Counted from the first letter of the stretch, positions 46,614 to 56,371 are shown. The stretch: 64,000 nt of DNA from Xanthobacter sp. YC-JY1 (GCF_021730305.1 NZ_CP032674.1:1845001-1909000), one strand, 5' to 3'. The notes: generated by a model from the letters alone, not told the origin. Program-made: numbers and translations.

Positions 46614-47258
46614 TCAGGCCACGTCCGGCCGGTAGGGCGCGCGTCCCGAGGTGAGCGCCTCGTCCAGCAGATCGATGCGGTCCTGACCCCAGAACACCTC
46701 GCCATCCAGCACATAGGACGGCGCGCCGAACACATCGGCGGCGAGCGCCTTGACGCGGTTTTCCAGATAGATGGCGGCGATCTTCTCATTCTGCGCTGCC
46801 GCCACCAGCTCGGCCCCGGGCAGGCCCACGGCGTCGGCGCAGGCGGCGATCACCTCGGGCAGGCCGAGATTTTCCTGCCGCTCCCACACCCCGGAGAAAA
46901 TGCGGCCCATGAGGTCGCCGGGCGCGTGCCCCGCCTCGATGGCGGCGATGATGGTCTGGTCGGCCAGCGTGCCGTCGAACGGCCAGTGGGTGGGGTGGAC
47001 GTTGAGCGCCACGCCGCGCTTCTCGCGCCAGCGCTGCAGCTCGAGAATGCGGTAGCGCTGGCGCGGCGGGGCGCGCTTGGGCAAGGGCAGCCCGCCCGTC
47101 TCGGCGAAGACGGGGCCGAGCGACACCGGATGAAAGCGCACGGTGACGCCATGGCGCGCGGCGACCGCCATCACCGGGCCATGGCCCAGGAAGGTCCAGG
47201 GGCTCACGCTGGAGAAGAAATAGTCGAGGCTACGCGGCGCGGCGGCGGTGGGGCTCAT
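46614..47258 (-). CDS. 2-hydroxychromene-2-carboxylate isomerase / DsbA-like (GST kappa fold)
   Basis: 214 residues of the HCCA isomerase family: LDYFFSSVSPWTFLGHG at the start (Ser in place of the DsbA cysteines), then a helical insertion and the C-terminal VFGAPSYVLDGEVFWGQDRIDLLDEAL. The family transfers or isomerises glutathione adducts in aromatic degradation; substrate here is unknown. ATG 47258 is the family start. No aromatic-degradation genes surround it. Confidence 0.85.
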   Translation of the reverse strand: MSPTAAAPRSLDYFFSSVSPWTFLGHGPVMAVAARHGVTVRFHPVSLGPVFAETGGLPLPKRAPPRQRYRILELQRWREKRGVALNVHPTHWPFDGTLADQTIIAAIEAGHAPGDLMGRIFSGVWERQENLGLPEVIAACADAVGLPGAELVAAAQNEKIAAIYLENRVKALAADVFGAPSYVLDGEVFWGQDRIDLLDEALTSGRAPYRPDVA

Positions 47259-47454
47259 TCGGGGCAGGCCTTCTTGCGTGACGTCCTTGGGCAGGGGGAT
47301 GCTAGAGGCTCTTTCCACCGCCTTGAAGCCCACTGATCCAGATCAATCAGCGGATCAATCGACCGATCCGGAAGTTGTCCTTGCGCGGGGCGGCTTGACA
47401 GGGCGGCGCACGGTGCTTCCCTTCAGGCGGCCCGGAGACGTTCCGGGAGGCGGT

Positions 47455-47706
47455 ATGAGCGACGAACGGGAATCCGAGCTGGTCGGGCTCCAGAGCGAGC
47501 TGGCAGGGGTGGCGCTGAGGGCAGCCATGGCCAAGGATCCGCCGGGCGGACCCGAGGCGGCGGCCGCAGCCGGCGGTGCAAAGGCGCGGCGGACCGTGCG
47601 GATGAATCCGCTGGCATGGATGGCGGTGTCGTTTCTGGCCGGCGCGGTGGCGGGTTCGCTGCTCCGCCCGGTCAGGTGGGTGCGCAGAGGAAGGGACGCG
47701 GGATGA
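47455..47706 (+). CDS. Small protein with one membrane segment, paired with a holin-like gene
   Basis: 83 residues: a soluble helical N-terminal half rich in Ala/Glu and a single membrane helix (NPLAWMAVSFLAGAVAGSL). I do not recognise the family with certainty; the layout resembles DUF883/DUF3618-type proteins that often sit by holin-like genes. GGGAGG precedes the ATG at 47455. Its TGA overlaps the next start as ATGA, so the two are coupled. Confidence 0.6.
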   Translation: MSDERESELVGLQSELAGVALRAAMAKDPPGGPEAAAAAGGAKARRTVRMNPLAWMAVSFLAGAVAGSLLRPVRWVRRGRDAG

Positions 47707-48152
47707 ATTTCGACCAGCTGACGCGGAATCTGAAGATTCTGCTGCGCACCAACACCATCATTGCCGAAATCCACCTGCGCCACATCGCGGCCCGCGCCGG
47801 CCTCTTCGCCTTCGCCGCTCTGGTGGCGAGCTTCGGCGTGGTGATGCTGGGTGTCGCGCTGTTCCTGGCGCTGGAGCAGTCCATGGGGCCCATCTGGGCT
47901 GCCGTGGTGGTGGGCGGCGGCGGGCTCTTCCTCGCGCTCATCGTGGCCATCATCGGCGCGACGCTGAAGCCCTCCCGCGAGCTGGCGCTGGCCAACCAGG
48001 TGAGCCAGTCGGCCATGGATGCGGTGTCGGCGGACCTGCGCGCCACCCAGGCCAACGTCGCCTCCTACGCCTCGCTCGCCGCCGTGCCGGGGCTGATCCT
48101 GCCGGCGCTGACGCTGCTCGCCCGCCTGTTCCGCCGCCAGCCGCGGGCTTGA
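47703..48152 (+). CDS. Phage-holin-family (YqjE/DUF1469-like) membrane protein
   Basis: 149 residues with two hydrophobic hairpin helices (about 31-56 and 61-82) and a helical C-terminal part ending in a third hydrophobic segment (ASLAAVPGLILPALTLLARLF). Such proteins are widespread in proteobacteria, are stress-related and are not true phage holins. It overlaps the preceding small gene by 4 bases. Confidence 0.7.
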   Translation: MNFDQLTRNLKILLRTNTIIAEIHLRHIAARAGLFAFAALVASFGVVMLGVALFLALEQSMGPIWAAVVVGGGGLFLALIVAIIGATLKPSRELALANQVSQSAMDAVSADLRATQANVASYASLAAVPGLILPALTLLARLFRRQPRA

Positions 48153-48303
48153 GGGTTTCGGGCGCCGTCATCCGTCGGCTAGTCCGGAAGTTGGCGGTTG
48201 CCGACTTCCGTTCGCAAAGGCGGACCCGGCTGCAGCCGTGTTCCGGGGGATTCACTTCGCCGCCTTGCGGCTCTCAGTGTCCCGGAACGCTTTTCGCGGC
48301 GGG

Positions 48304-48333
48304 GTGGATCGCCCGGACAAGCCGGGCGATGAC
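48304..48333. repeat. Family B palindromic repeat
   Basis: GTGGATCGCCCGGACAAGCC on to GGGCGATGAC is a single copy of the family B hairpin unit in the gap between the holin-like gene and holC. Upstream GCGGTTGC and a GAAGTTGGC/GCCGACTTCC inverted repeat form a further small hairpin. Confidence 0.65.
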
Positions 48334-48402
48334 GCGACGAGGGGCCGTTCGCCCGCCGAAGACGCGCGCGCAGACCAACCCTCGCAGGGGCGACCGCCTG
48401 CC

Positions 48403-48855
48403 TTACGCCTTGCGCACCCAGCGCCCGTTTTCGTCCTGCTGCCAGTAGGTGAGCTCGTTGCCCGGCACCGCCTTGGCCTCGCGCCACCGCTCGCGGGCCT
48501 TGGCCACCTGCTCGTCGTCGCGCCCGTCGAAGAGATGGACGACGCGCGCATAAGGCGAGGCATCGGCGAGCGGCACCGCATCCACCAGAAAGCGCACCTG
48601 GGCGCCGTTGGGGTTCGCCTCGGAGGTGGCGATCAGCACCGGCTGGCGCTCGGGCAGCGGCTGCGCCTCCGTGCCGTGGGGCAGGAAGGACGCCTCGCTA
48701 TAGGTCCACAGATGGGAATCGAGCGCGTCCCGCCGCTCCGCCGACCCGCACTGCACCACACACCGCCAGCCGCGCTCCAGCGACTTCTCCAGCAGCATCG
48801 GCAGCACCTGCTCCAGAGGGCGGCGCTCAAGGTGGTAGAAGAGGATTTCTGTCAT
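48403..48855 (-). CDS. holC: DNA polymerase III chi subunit
   Basis: Links the clamp loader to single-stranded-DNA-binding protein. 150 residues starting MTEILFYHLERRPLEQVLP, the standard alphaproteobacterial HolC N-terminus; VVQCGSAERRDALDSHLW and VVHLFDGRDDEQVAKAR are family parts. Start ATG 48855. It lies downstream of pepA on the same strand, the usual order. Confidence 0.92.
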   Translation of the reverse strand: MTEILFYHLERRPLEQVLPMLLEKSLERGWRCVVQCGSAERRDALDSHLWTYSEASFLPHGTEAQPLPERQPVLIATSEANPNGAQVRFLVDAVPLADASPYARVVHLFDGRDDEQVAKARERWREAKAVPGNELTYWQQDENGRWVRKA

Positions 48856-49029
48856 TGCGCGGAGGCTAGCACGCGGGGGCGGGAGCGTCCTGTCTCGTGG
48901 GGCGGTCGTCCTCCGGCTTGACCGGAGGACTTGTGGCACCGTTGGTCCCAGCCGTCAGCGGTTGGCGTCGGCGGGGAAGGGTGCCCTCCGGTCGAGCCGG
49001 AGGGGCCGGTGGTGAGAGAGGCAGCCCCC

Positions 49030-50526
49030 TCACCCCTCGTAGTGATCCTTCACCAGCTGGTCGAGCAGACGCACGCCCCAGCCCGAGCCCCAGCTCTTGT
49101 TGATGTCGCTCGCGGGCGAAGACATGGCCGTGCCGGCGACGTCGAGATGCGCCCACGGGGTCTTGTCCACGAAGCGGTGCAGGAACTGGGCGGCGGTGAT
49201 GGAGCCGGCGTTGCGGCCGCCGGTGTTCTTCATGTCGGCGAACTTGGAATCGATCAGCTTGTCGTATTCCGGGCCGAGCGGCATGCGCCACACCCGTTCG
49301 CCGGTCTCCTGGCCGGCCTGGGTGAGGCGCGCCGAGAGCTCGTCGTCGTTGGAGAAGAGGCCGGCATATTCCGAGCCCAGCGCCACCAGGATCGCGCCGG
49401 TGAGGGTGGCGAGGTCGATCATGAACTTGGGCTTGAAGCGCTCCTTGGCGTACCAGAGCACGTCGCACAGCACGAGCCGGCCCTCGGCATCGGTGTTGAT
49501 GATCTCGATGGTCTGGCCGGAGAGCGAGGTGACGATGTCGCCGGGGCGCTGGGCGGCGCCGTCGGGCATGTTCTCCACGAGGCCGATGAGGCCCACCGCG
49601 TTCACCTTCGCCTTGCGGGCGGCGAGCGCATACATGAGGCCGGTGACGCAGGCGGCGCCGCCCATGTCGCCCTTCATGTCTTCCATGCCGGCGGCCGGCT
49701 TGATGGAGATGCCGCCGGTGTCGAAGGTGACGCCCTTGCCGATGAAGGCGACGGGGGGCTCGTCCTTGGCGCCGCCGTTCCAGCGCATCACGACGACGCG
49801 GCTTTCCTTGATGGAGCCCTGGCCGACGCCGAGCAGCGCCTTGAGGCCGGCTTCCGCGAGGGCGGCATCGTCCAGCACCTCGATCTCGACGCCCACGCCG
49901 GATAGATGCTCCTCGGCGCGACGGGCGAATTCCGGCGGGTCGAGCACGTTGGCGGGCTCGTTCACCAGGTCGCGGGCGAACAGGACGCCGTCGCCCACCG
50001 CCTGCCGGGCGGCATAAGAGCGCTTGGTGCCGGCCTCGTCGGAGACGAGGAGGGTCACGGCGCGGGCGGTCGGCTCGGCGTCGTCCTTCTTCTTGGTCTT
50101 GTAGCGGTCGAAGCTGTAGCTGCGCAGCGAGATGCCCAGTGCCACCTCGGCGGCGGCGTCAGCGGAGATCTTGGTGCCGGGCAGATCGAGCACCACGCTC
50201 GCCTCGCGGGCGGAGGCGGGGAGCTTGCCGGCGATGAGGCCGCCGAGCTTCAGGAAGTCCTTGGGCTTGAGGTCCGCCGCCTTGCCCACCGAGATGACGA
50301 TGAGGCGCGGCGCCTCGATGCCGGCGGGGGCGAGCAGGTCCAGCGCGCTCCAGGCCTTGCCCTTGAACTTCTCGGCGTCGAACGCGCGGGTCAGCGCCTT
50401 GTCCGCCCCCTTCACCAGCTTCTGCGCCTGCGTGCCGAAGGCGAGGCTTTCGTCGGTGAGCACCACGAGGACGCCCTTGGCGGCGGCGGTGAGCCGGGCG
50501 AACGAGACGGTGACGGGATCGGACAT
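49030..50526 (-). CDS. pepA: Leucyl aminopeptidase PepA
   Basis: Cytosolic hexameric M17 metallo-aminopeptidase. The 498-residue protein has the catalytic [10 protein letters not shown], the metal-binding [20 protein letters not shown] and the C-terminal HLDVAGTA. Length is normal. In some bacteria PepA also binds DNA for recombination and regulation; nothing here shows that. holC follows downstream, and rpsP lies upstream behind a strong terminator. Confidence 0.96.
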   Translation of the reverse strand: MSDPVTVSFARLTAAAKGVLVVLTDESLAFGTQAQKLVKGADKALTRAFDAEKFKGKAWSALDLLAPAGIEAPRLIVISVGKAADLKPKDFLKLGGLIAGKLPASAREASVVLDLPGTKISADAAAEVALGISLRSYSFDRYKTKKKDDAEPTARAVTLLVSDEAGTKRSYAARQAVGDGVLFARDLVNEPANVLDPPEFARRAEEHLSGVGVEIEVLDDAALAEAGLKALLGVGQGSIKESRVVVMRWNGGAKDEPPVAFIGKGVTFDTGGISIKPAAGMEDMKGDMGGAACVTGLMYALAARKAKVNAVGLIGLVENMPDGAAQRPGDIVTSLSGQTIEIINTDAEGRLVLCDVLWYAKERFKPKFMIDLATLTGAILVALGSEYAGLFSNDDELSARLTQAGQETGERVWRMPLGPEYDKLIDSKFADMKNTGGRNAGSITAAQFLHRFVDKTPWAHLDVAGTAMSSPASDINKSWGSGWGVRLLDQLVKDHYEG

Positions 50527-50703
50527 CAGGCGCTCCAGAAGCAGCGGGAGGGGCAGAATGGATTCAGAATATGCGTCGCCCTTGTCTAGCCCGGTCGGCG
50601 GACAGGGGGAACCGCCCTTGGCGTCACGGTGGTGCCGCCGCGCCCGAGCTTTCGGGGCTGGGGCTTAGATAGGTGCCGGGGCGCGGTTGTGAACCGTTGT
50701 GCC

Positions 50704-50731
50704 AAAAGAAAAGGGGGCGCCAGGCGCCCCC
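50704..50731 (-). terminator. Intrinsic terminator after rpsP
   Basis: On the minus strand GGGGGCG and CGCCCCC (50725-50731 and 50713-50719) form a stem around CCTGG, followed by TTTTCTTTT. It lies 28 bases after the rpsP stop and ends the ffh-rpsP unit. Confidence 0.85.
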
Positions 50732-50758
50732 ATTCCTCATCTTCCCGAAAGGAAAGCC

Positions 50759-51124
50759 TCACTCGGCGGCTTCGCCACCGGCGGCCGCGGCGGCCTTGTC
50801 GGCCTTCTCCTTGGCGCGCTCCTGGGCCTTCTGGCCGGGCTCGGCCTTCTTCGGGTTGTTGCGGGTTTCGCGCTTCAGCAGGCCGGCGGCGTCGAGGAAG
50901 CGGGCCACGCGGTCGGTGGGCTGGGCGCCCTTCTCGAGCCAGGCCTTCGCCTTCTCGGTGTCGAGCACCACGCGGGTCTCGGAATCCTTGGCGAGCAGCG
51001 GGTTGAAGGTGCCGATCTTCTCGATGAAGCGGCCATCGCGCGGGGCGCGGGCGTCGGCGACGACGATGCGGTAGTAGGGACGCTTCTTGGCGCCGCCGCG
51101 GGCGAGACGGATCTTGAGGGACAT
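50759..51124 (-). CDS. rpsP: 30S ribosomal protein S16
   Basis: 121-residue ribosomal protein that stabilises the 5' domain of 16S rRNA. It starts [21 protein letters not shown], followed by the diagnostic [15 protein letters not shown]. The C-terminus has an Ala/Lys/Glu extension. It follows ffh at 96 bases. The usual rimM-trmD-rplS genes do not follow. Confidence 0.97.
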   Translation of the reverse strand: MSLKIRLARGGAKKRPYYRIVVADARAPRDGRFIEKIGTFNPLLAKDSETRVVLDTEKAKAWLEKGAQPTDRVARFLDAAGLLKRETRNNPKKAEPGQKAQERAKEKADKAAAAAGGEAAE

Positions 51125-51220
51125 GGTCTTCTTCCTTTTTAAATCAGTGTCTTGATTGTCGTGTTCGGGTGATCGTCCGGTGTTTCCGGTATCGAAGTGA
51201 CGGCTGTCGAGGAGGCGGCG

Positions 51221-52765
51221 TCACTTCTTCTTGCCGGGCCCTCCCACTCCGGGAAAGCCCTTCGGCAGGCCGGGGAGCCCGCCGGGGAATTTGGAGGGCA
51301 GGCCGCCGCCGGGCAGGCCGGGGAAGTTCGGCGGCAGGCCGCCGGGCGCGCCGGGGCCGCCCTTGCCCATCTTTTCCGCCATCTCCTGCAGCATCTCGGG
51401 CGAGGGGCCGCCGCCGCCGAAGCCCATCATGCCGGCGAGACCGGCGAGCGGGCCGCGCTTGCCGGCGGCGCCGCCGAGCGACTTCATCACGTCGGCCATC
51501 TGGCGGTGCATCTTCAGGAGGCGGTTGATCTCCTCCACCTTGGTGCCGGAACCGGCGGCGATGCGGCGCTTGCGCGAGGCGTCGAGCAGCTTGGGCGCGC
51601 GGCGCTCCTTGGGGGTCATCGAGTTGATGATGGCCACCTGCCGCTTGAACACCTTGTCGTCGAGATTGGCGTTGGCGATCTGGTTCTTCACCTTGGCGAC
51701 GCCGGGCATGAGGCCCATGAGCCCGCCGAGGCCGCCCATCTTGGCCATCTGCTCCAGCTGGCCGCGCAGGTCGTCAAGGTCGAAGGTGCCCTTGCGCATG
51801 CGCTCGGCGGTGATCTTCGCCTTCTCGATGTCGATATTTTCGGCGGCCCGCTCCACCAGGGCGACGACGTCGCCCATGCCGAGGATGCGGCCGGCCACGC
51901 GATGGGGATCGAAATCCTCCAGCGCGTCCATCTTTTCGCCGGTGCCCAAGAGCTTGATGGGCTTGCCGGTGACGGCGCGCATGGAAAGCGCGGCGCCGCC
52001 GCGGCCATCGCCGTCGGCGCGGGTCAACACGATGCCGGTGAGGCCGACGCGGCCGTCGAAGGCCTTGGCGGTGTTCACCGCGTCCTGGCCGGTGAGGCTG
52101 TCGGCGACGAGCAGCACTTCGTGCGGGCCGGTGACGGCCTTCACCTCGGCCACCTCGGCCATCAACCCCTCATCGAGGGTGACGCGGCCGGCGGTGTCGA
52201 GCATCACCACGTCGTAGCCGCCGAGCTTCGCCGCCTCGATGGCGCGCTTGGCGATCTGCACGGCAGACTGGCCGGCGACGATGGGAAGGGTGGCGACCTC
52301 CACCTGCTTGCCCAGGGTGGCCAGCTGCTCCATGGCCGCCGGACGGCGGGTGTCGAGCGAGGCCATCAGCACCTTGCGCTTGCCGCGTTCGGTGAGGCGC
52401 TTGGCGATCTTGGCGGTGGAGGTGGTCTTGCCCGAGCCCTGCAGGCCGACCATCAGGATCGGCACCGGGGCGGGGGCGTTCAGGTCGATGGGGTCGGCGT
52501 CGGAGCCGAGGGTCGCCACGAGCTCGTCGTGGACGATCTTCACCACCATCTGGCCGGGGGTGACGGACTTGATGACCTCCACGCCCACGGCGCGCTGGCG
52601 CACGCGGTCGGTGAAGGACCGCACCACGTCCAGCGCCACGTCCGCCTCGATCAGCGCGCGGCGCACCTCGCGCATGGCCTCGCCGACGTCGGCCTCGGTG
52701 AGAGCGCCGCGCCGCTTCAGCTTGTCGAGTATGCCGCCGAGGCGGTCGGAAAGGGTATCGAACAT
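51221..52765 (-). CDS. ffh: Signal recognition particle GTPase Ffh
   Basis: Protein part of the signal recognition particle, delivering membrane proteins to FtsY and the translocon. The 514-residue protein has an N domain (1-90), G domain with GLQGSGKTT and the LDTAGR motif, and the M domain with SMTPKERRAP and SRKRRIAAGSGT followed by a Gly/Pro/Met-rich tail of about 80 residues. ATG 52765 is preferred to the GTG two codons earlier. It precedes rpsP. Confidence 0.97.
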   Translation of the reverse strand: MFDTLSDRLGGILDKLKRRGALTEADVGEAMREVRRALIEADVALDVVRSFTDRVRQRAVGVEVIKSVTPGQMVVKIVHDELVATLGSDADPIDLNAPAPVPILMVGLQGSGKTTSTAKIAKRLTERGKRKVLMASLDTRRPAAMEQLATLGKQVEVATLPIVAGQSAVQIAKRAIEAAKLGGYDVVMLDTAGRVTLDEGLMAEVAEVKAVTGPHEVLLVADSLTGQDAVNTAKAFDGRVGLTGIVLTRADGDGRGGAALSMRAVTGKPIKLLGTGEKMDALEDFDPHRVAGRILGMGDVVALVERAAENIDIEKAKITAERMRKGTFDLDDLRGQLEQMAKMGGLGGLMGLMPGVAKVKNQIANANLDDKVFKRQVAIINSMTPKERRAPKLLDASRKRRIAAGSGTKVEEINRLLKMHRQMADVMKSLGGAAGKRGPLAGLAGMMGFGGGGPSPEMLQEMAEKMGKGGPGAPGGLPPNFPGLPGGGLPSKFPGGLPGLPKGFPGVGGPGKKK

Positions 52766-53168
52766 GGGCACCCATGCGTTGAGGGTTCACACCGGACGGT
52801 TCTGATCTCCCGCGCTGCGCAGGACGAGATGACGCCGCATCAAGCCAACGCAAAGCACGCCCGAGGGCGCATCGCGCTGTCGGGCGGGGGCCTCCGGGCT
52901 CTCGGCCCGGTCGGCGGGATCGGCATGGCCGTCCGTGTGAAGCTGGGGCTGTTAGCAGGTTTGGGCCCGGGAGGCAAATGTGCCGCCGAAACGGGCAGGC
53001 GCGCGGCCGTGGCGCGCGCCCATCCTTCACCCACTCCGGGCGGTGAGGCAAGCAGCGCCCTGCAAGCGAAGTTTGCACCGAACGCCCCTACACGCTGTCA
53101 TTGGGAGAGCGCATGTTTCCCTTAGCGCATCACGCGCGGGTCCGCCGGCCACCGGCGGGGAGGAAGCC
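52766..53168. other. Divergent non-coding region between ffh and the hydrolase gene
   Basis: About 400 bases; open frames here show no family resemblance. It should contain both divergent promoters; I could not identify them. GGGGAGGAA at the right end is the ribosome-binding site of the next gene. Confidence 0.35.
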
Positions 53169-54062
53169 ATGCCCCAGACGCCTTCGACCGCTGACCCCGA
53201 AGCGAGCCAGATCGTTCCCTTTCCCGCCGATTTCCGCATCGCGGAGATCGCGACCAACGGCACCACCCTCCATGTCCGCACCGGCGGGCAGGGGCCGGCG
53301 GTGCTGCTCATCCACGGCTATGGCGAGACCGGCGACATGTGGGGCGCGCTCGCCAACGCATTGGCGCCGACCCATACCGTCGTGGTGCCGGACCTGCGCG
53401 GCATGGGCCTCTCGGCCAAGCCGGCGGGCGGCTACGACAAGAAGACCCAGGCCGCGGACATGGCCGGCGTGCTCGATGCCCTGGGCATCGAAACCGCGGC
53501 CCTCGTCACCCACGACATCGGCAACATGGTGGGCTTCGCTTTCGCCGCGCTCTACCGCGATCGGGTGACGAAGTTCGCCCTCATCGACGCGCCGCTCCCC
53601 GGCGTCGGGCCGTGGGACGAGATCCTGAAGAACCCGCTGCTCTGGCATTTCCGCTTCGGTGGGCCGGACATGGAGCGCCTCGTCGCCGGGCGCGAGCGCA
53701 TCTATCTCGATCGATTCTGGAACGAGTTCTCCGCCGATCCCAGCCACTTCTCCGAGGCCGCGCGGGAGCATTACGCCGCGCTCTATGCCCAGCCCGGCGC
53801 CATGCATGCGGGCTTTGCCCAGTTCGCCGCCTTCGACCAGGACGCGGTCGACAATGTGGAATTCCTCACCCACGGCAAGCTCGCCATACCGGTGCTGGCG
53901 CTGGGCGGCGAGCATTCCTTCGGCCTCGGCATGGCCGAGGTAATGCGCTTCGCCGCCACCGACGTGACCGGCGACGTGGTGCCGGGCAGCGGCCACTGGA
54001 TCATGGAGGAGAACCCCGCCGCCACCATCGCGCTGGTGACGGACTTCCTCGACGGGAAGTAG
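53169..54062 (+). CDS. Epoxide-hydrolase-like alpha/beta hydrolase
   Basis: 297 residues. HGYGETGDMW supplies the oxyanion loop, Asp116 in THDIGNMVGF is the nucleophile, and His276 in GSGHWIMEENP is the base; NPLLWHFRF lies in the cap. An Asp nucleophile points to epoxide hydrolase or dehalogenase chemistry. Unlike the gene at 17837, it lacks the RxxR pair after the nucleophile, so haloacetate activity is unlikely. ATG 53169 has GGGGAGGAA at good spacing. Confidence 0.87.
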   Translation: MPQTPSTADPEASQIVPFPADFRIAEIATNGTTLHVRTGGQGPAVLLIHGYGETGDMWGALANALAPTHTVVVPDLRGMGLSAKPAGGYDKKTQAADMAGVLDALGIETAALVTHDIGNMVGFAFAALYRDRVTKFALIDAPLPGVGPWDEILKNPLLWHFRFGGPDMERLVAGRERIYLDRFWNEFSADPSHFSEAAREHYAALYAQPGAMHAGFAQFAAFDQDAVDNVEFLTHGKLAIPVLALGGEHSFGLGMAEVMRFAATDVTGDVVPGSGHWIMEENPAATIALVTDFLDGK

Positions 54063-54134
54063 ACGCCCGCTCAGGCCCGTCTCCCCCCTGCTCGGCGGTC
54101 GTGCTAAATCACGGCCGTCACAGGAGGTCAGCCC

Positions 54135-54404
54135 ATGTCCGAGAACAACGAGTTCACGCGCTTTTTCGGCGGTTCGCCGGCCTGGGTGCTGGTGCGCCTC
54201 GTGCTGCTCTCGGTGGTGGTGGGCGTGATTCTGGCCGCCCTCGGGCTCGACCCGATGAACATTCTCAACAGCCTCCAGCGGCTCATCCGCAATCTGTTCA
54301 GCTTCAGCTTCGAGGCGGTGGAGCGCATGTGGCGCTATTTCCTCCTCGGCGCGGTCATCGTCATCCCGCTCTGGATCCTCATGCGCGTGTTCGGCCGGCG
54401 CTGA
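54135..54404 (+). CDS. Small DUF6460-like membrane protein
   Basis: 89 residues with two membrane helices (about 17-36 and 66-86) and a short helical link rich in aromatic residues (LFSFSFEAVERMWRYF). It resembles small conserved rhizobial membrane proteins; family name given with moderate confidence, function unknown. AGGAGG lies upstream of the ATG. The MATE gene starts 5 bases after the stop, so the two are probably cotranscribed. Confidence 0.75.
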   Translation: MSENNEFTRFFGGSPAWVLVRLVLLSVVVGVILAALGLDPMNILNSLQRLIRNLFSFSFEAVERMWRYFLLGAVIVIPLWILMRVFGRR

Positions 54405-54408
54405 GGCC

Positions 54409-55731
54409 GTGTCGCTCGCCGCTGTCTCGGGGGGCGTAACGCACCGCCGCGTGCTCGCCATCGCGCTGCCCATGACGCTGGCGCACCTCACCACGCCTTT
54501 GCTGGGCGTGGTGGATGCGGCGGTGGTGGGCCGGCTCGGCAGCGCGTCCATGCTCGGCGGCGTGGCGCTCGCCGCCGTCATCTTCGACATGCTGTTCTGG
54601 GTGTTCGGCTTCCTGCGCATGGGCACGGTGGGCCTTGCCGCGCAGGCGCTCGGGCGGCGCGATGCGGTGGAGGAGCGGGCCGTGCTGGCGCGCGGGCTGC
54701 TGGTCGCCGGTGCGCTCGGCCTCCTGATCGTGCTCCTGCGCACGCCCATCGAGAGCGCGGCCTTGTCTCTGGCCGGGGCGAGCGACGAGGTGAATGCGGC
54801 GGTGCGCGACTATTATGCCGTCCGCATCTTCGCCGCGCCCTTCACGCTGGCGAACTATGTGGTGCTGGGCTGGCTGGTGGGTCTCGGCCGCACCGGGCGG
54901 GCGCTGGCGCTGCAGGTGGGCATCAACTTCCTCAATATGGTGCTGTCGGCCGCCCTCGTGCTCGGCGCCGGATGGGGCGTCGCCGGCTCGGCGGCGGGCA
55001 CGCTGGTGGCCGAGATTGCTGGGGCAGTAGCGGGCCTTATCCTGTGCGGCGCGCTGCTGGGCGGGCGCCTCGGGGTGGCGAAGGCGGTGCTGCTGGACAA
55101 GGCGCGCCTGTCCCAGACTGTCATGCTCAATCGCGACATCATGATCCGCACCGCGGCGCTGATGTTCGCCTTCTCCTTCTTCGCCGCGCAGGGCGCGCGG
55201 GCCGGCGACGTGACGCTCGCCGCCAACGCCATCCTGCAGAACATGGTGATGGTCGCGGCCTATTTCCTCGATGGTTTCGCCACCGCCGCCGAGCAGATCT
55301 GCGGCTCCGCCGTGGGGGCCCGGCGCAAATCGGATTTCTCCGCCGGGGTGCGGCTGTCCATCGTGTGGGGATTTGCCTTCGCGGTGCTGGCGGGGGTGGT
55401 CTACCTCGTCACCGGCCCGGCCATCGTGGACGCCATGAGCACCAGCCTGGAGGTGCGGGCCGAGGCGCGCATCTATCTCCTCTACGCCGCTTTGCTGCCG
55501 GTGGCGGGCGTCACGGCCTATGCCTTCGACGGCGTCTATATCGGTGCGCTCTGGTCGCGCGACATGCGCAACCTGATGATCGCCTCCCTCGTCGTCTATC
55601 TCGCCGTGTTCCTGGCCCTGCGCCCGCTGGGCAATCACGGCCTGTGGCTGGCCATGCTGGCCTTCCTCCTCGCGCGCGGCGGTTTCCAGGCACTGCGACT
55701 GCCGACGCTCGTGCGGCGGACCTTCGGCTGA
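54409..55731 (+). CDS. MATE-family efflux transporter (DinF-like)
   Basis: 440 residues with 12 membrane helices in two six-helix halves. The start is GTG at 54409. AIALPMTLAHLTTPLLGVVDAAVVGRLG is the family N-terminus (shortened) with Asp in helix 1, and FWVFGFLRMGTVGLAAQALGR matches the DinF branch. It exports cationic drugs or related compounds by Na+ or H+ exchange; substrate unknown. Follows the small membrane gene by 4 bases. Confidence 0.9.
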   Translation: MSLAAVSGGVTHRRVLAIALPMTLAHLTTPLLGVVDAAVVGRLGSASMLGGVALAAVIFDMLFWVFGFLRMGTVGLAAQALGRRDAVEERAVLARGLLVAGALGLLIVLLRTPIESAALSLAGASDEVNAAVRDYYAVRIFAAPFTLANYVVLGWLVGLGRTGRALALQVGINFLNMVLSAALVLGAGWGVAGSAAGTLVAEIAGAVAGLILCGALLGGRLGVAKAVLLDKARLSQTVMLNRDIMIRTAALMFAFSFFAAQGARAGDVTLAANAILQNMVMVAAYFLDGFATAAEQICGSAVGARRKSDFSAGVRLSIVWGFAFAVLAGVVYLVTGPAIVDAMSTSLEVRAEARIYLLYAALLPVAGVTAYAFDGVYIGALWSRDMRNLMIASLVVYLAVFLALRPLGNHGLWLAMLAFLLARGGFQALRLPTLVRRTFG

Positions 55732-55798
55732 GGCCAAGCCCGCGCGGCGCTTGAAGCGTCACCCGCTCGGCATCGGTCGAAGACCAAAGCCGGTGGGA

Positions 55799-56149
55799 TC
55801 AGTCCAGCTCAGGGAAGACGTGCGCCCCGTCCGCGCCCAGCGGCAGGTCGCGCACCCATGTCACGGCGGTGAGCGGCAGCGGCGCGTAAAGATGGGGGAA
55901 GAGGGCGCCGCCGCGCGAGGGTTCCCACTTCAGCGCCGCGCCCAGCGCCGCCGCCTCCACCGCCACCAGCTTCAGGTCGCTCTGGCCGGCGAAGTGCTTC
56001 GCCGCCGTCTCGCGCGCTTGGGCAGCGGTGGAGAAATGGATGTAGCCGTCCGCCACGTCCACCGGCGCCCCGGTAAACACGCCCGCCTGCTCGGCGGCGG
56101 CCCAAAAGGCGGCGGGGGCGATCTTGTAGATGAGGCTGGCGGCAGTCAC
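55799..56149 (-). CDS. DUF952 family protein
   Basis: 116 residues with the family pattern: LIYKIAPAAFW at the start, VADGYIHFSTAAQA in the middle, and LFPHLYAPLPLTAVTWVRDLP near the end. The function is unknown, though the fold resembles glutathione-utilising or ADP-ribosyl-type small proteins in my reading; that is a guess. It is convergent with the MATE gene and divergent from the S24 repressor. Confidence 0.85.
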   Translation of the reverse strand: MTAASLIYKIAPAAFWAAAEQAGVFTGAPVDVADGYIHFSTAAQARETAAKHFAGQSDLKLVAVEAAALGAALKWEPSRGGALFPHLYAPLPLTAVTWVRDLPLGADGAHVFPELD

Positions 56150-56224
56150 GGGCGATGCTCCTCGGTGGATCGGCGACGCACATAGGGCGACACGAACGAA
56201 AGGGCAACTGCGCTCGCCTTATGG

Positions 56225-56252
56225 TTGCATACGGACTGAAGTCCTGTACAAA
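56225..56252 (+). promoter_or_regulatory. Promoter with internal palindrome upstream of the S24 repressor
   Basis: TTGCAT (56225-56230), a 16-base spacer and TACAAA (56247-56252) form a sigma70-like promoter. The spacer holds GGAC-TGAA-GTCC, an operator-like palindrome. It lies 120 bases before the preferred start at 56372. Autorepression is inference. Confidence 0.45.
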
Positions 56253-56371
56253 TGGGGAACAAATTCTTATCGTCCATGCATCGGGGGGCGCGGCGTCGCG
56301 CGGGTGGCCCCGGTGCGCATCCGGATTCGCTGTCGAGGCCAAGGAACGTCGAGGCAAGGAACGTCTTTCCC

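Noticed and set aside
47703-48152. Holin-like gene as a sign of a prophage
   Set aside because: No capsid, tail, integrase or lysis genes lie nearby, and this family is common in host chromosomes.
53169-54062. Second fluoroacetate dehalogenase
   Set aside because: It has the Asp nucleophile but lacks the Arg pair after it and the His-Trp/Tyr halide pocket spacing, so an epoxide-hydrolase-like assignment is safer.
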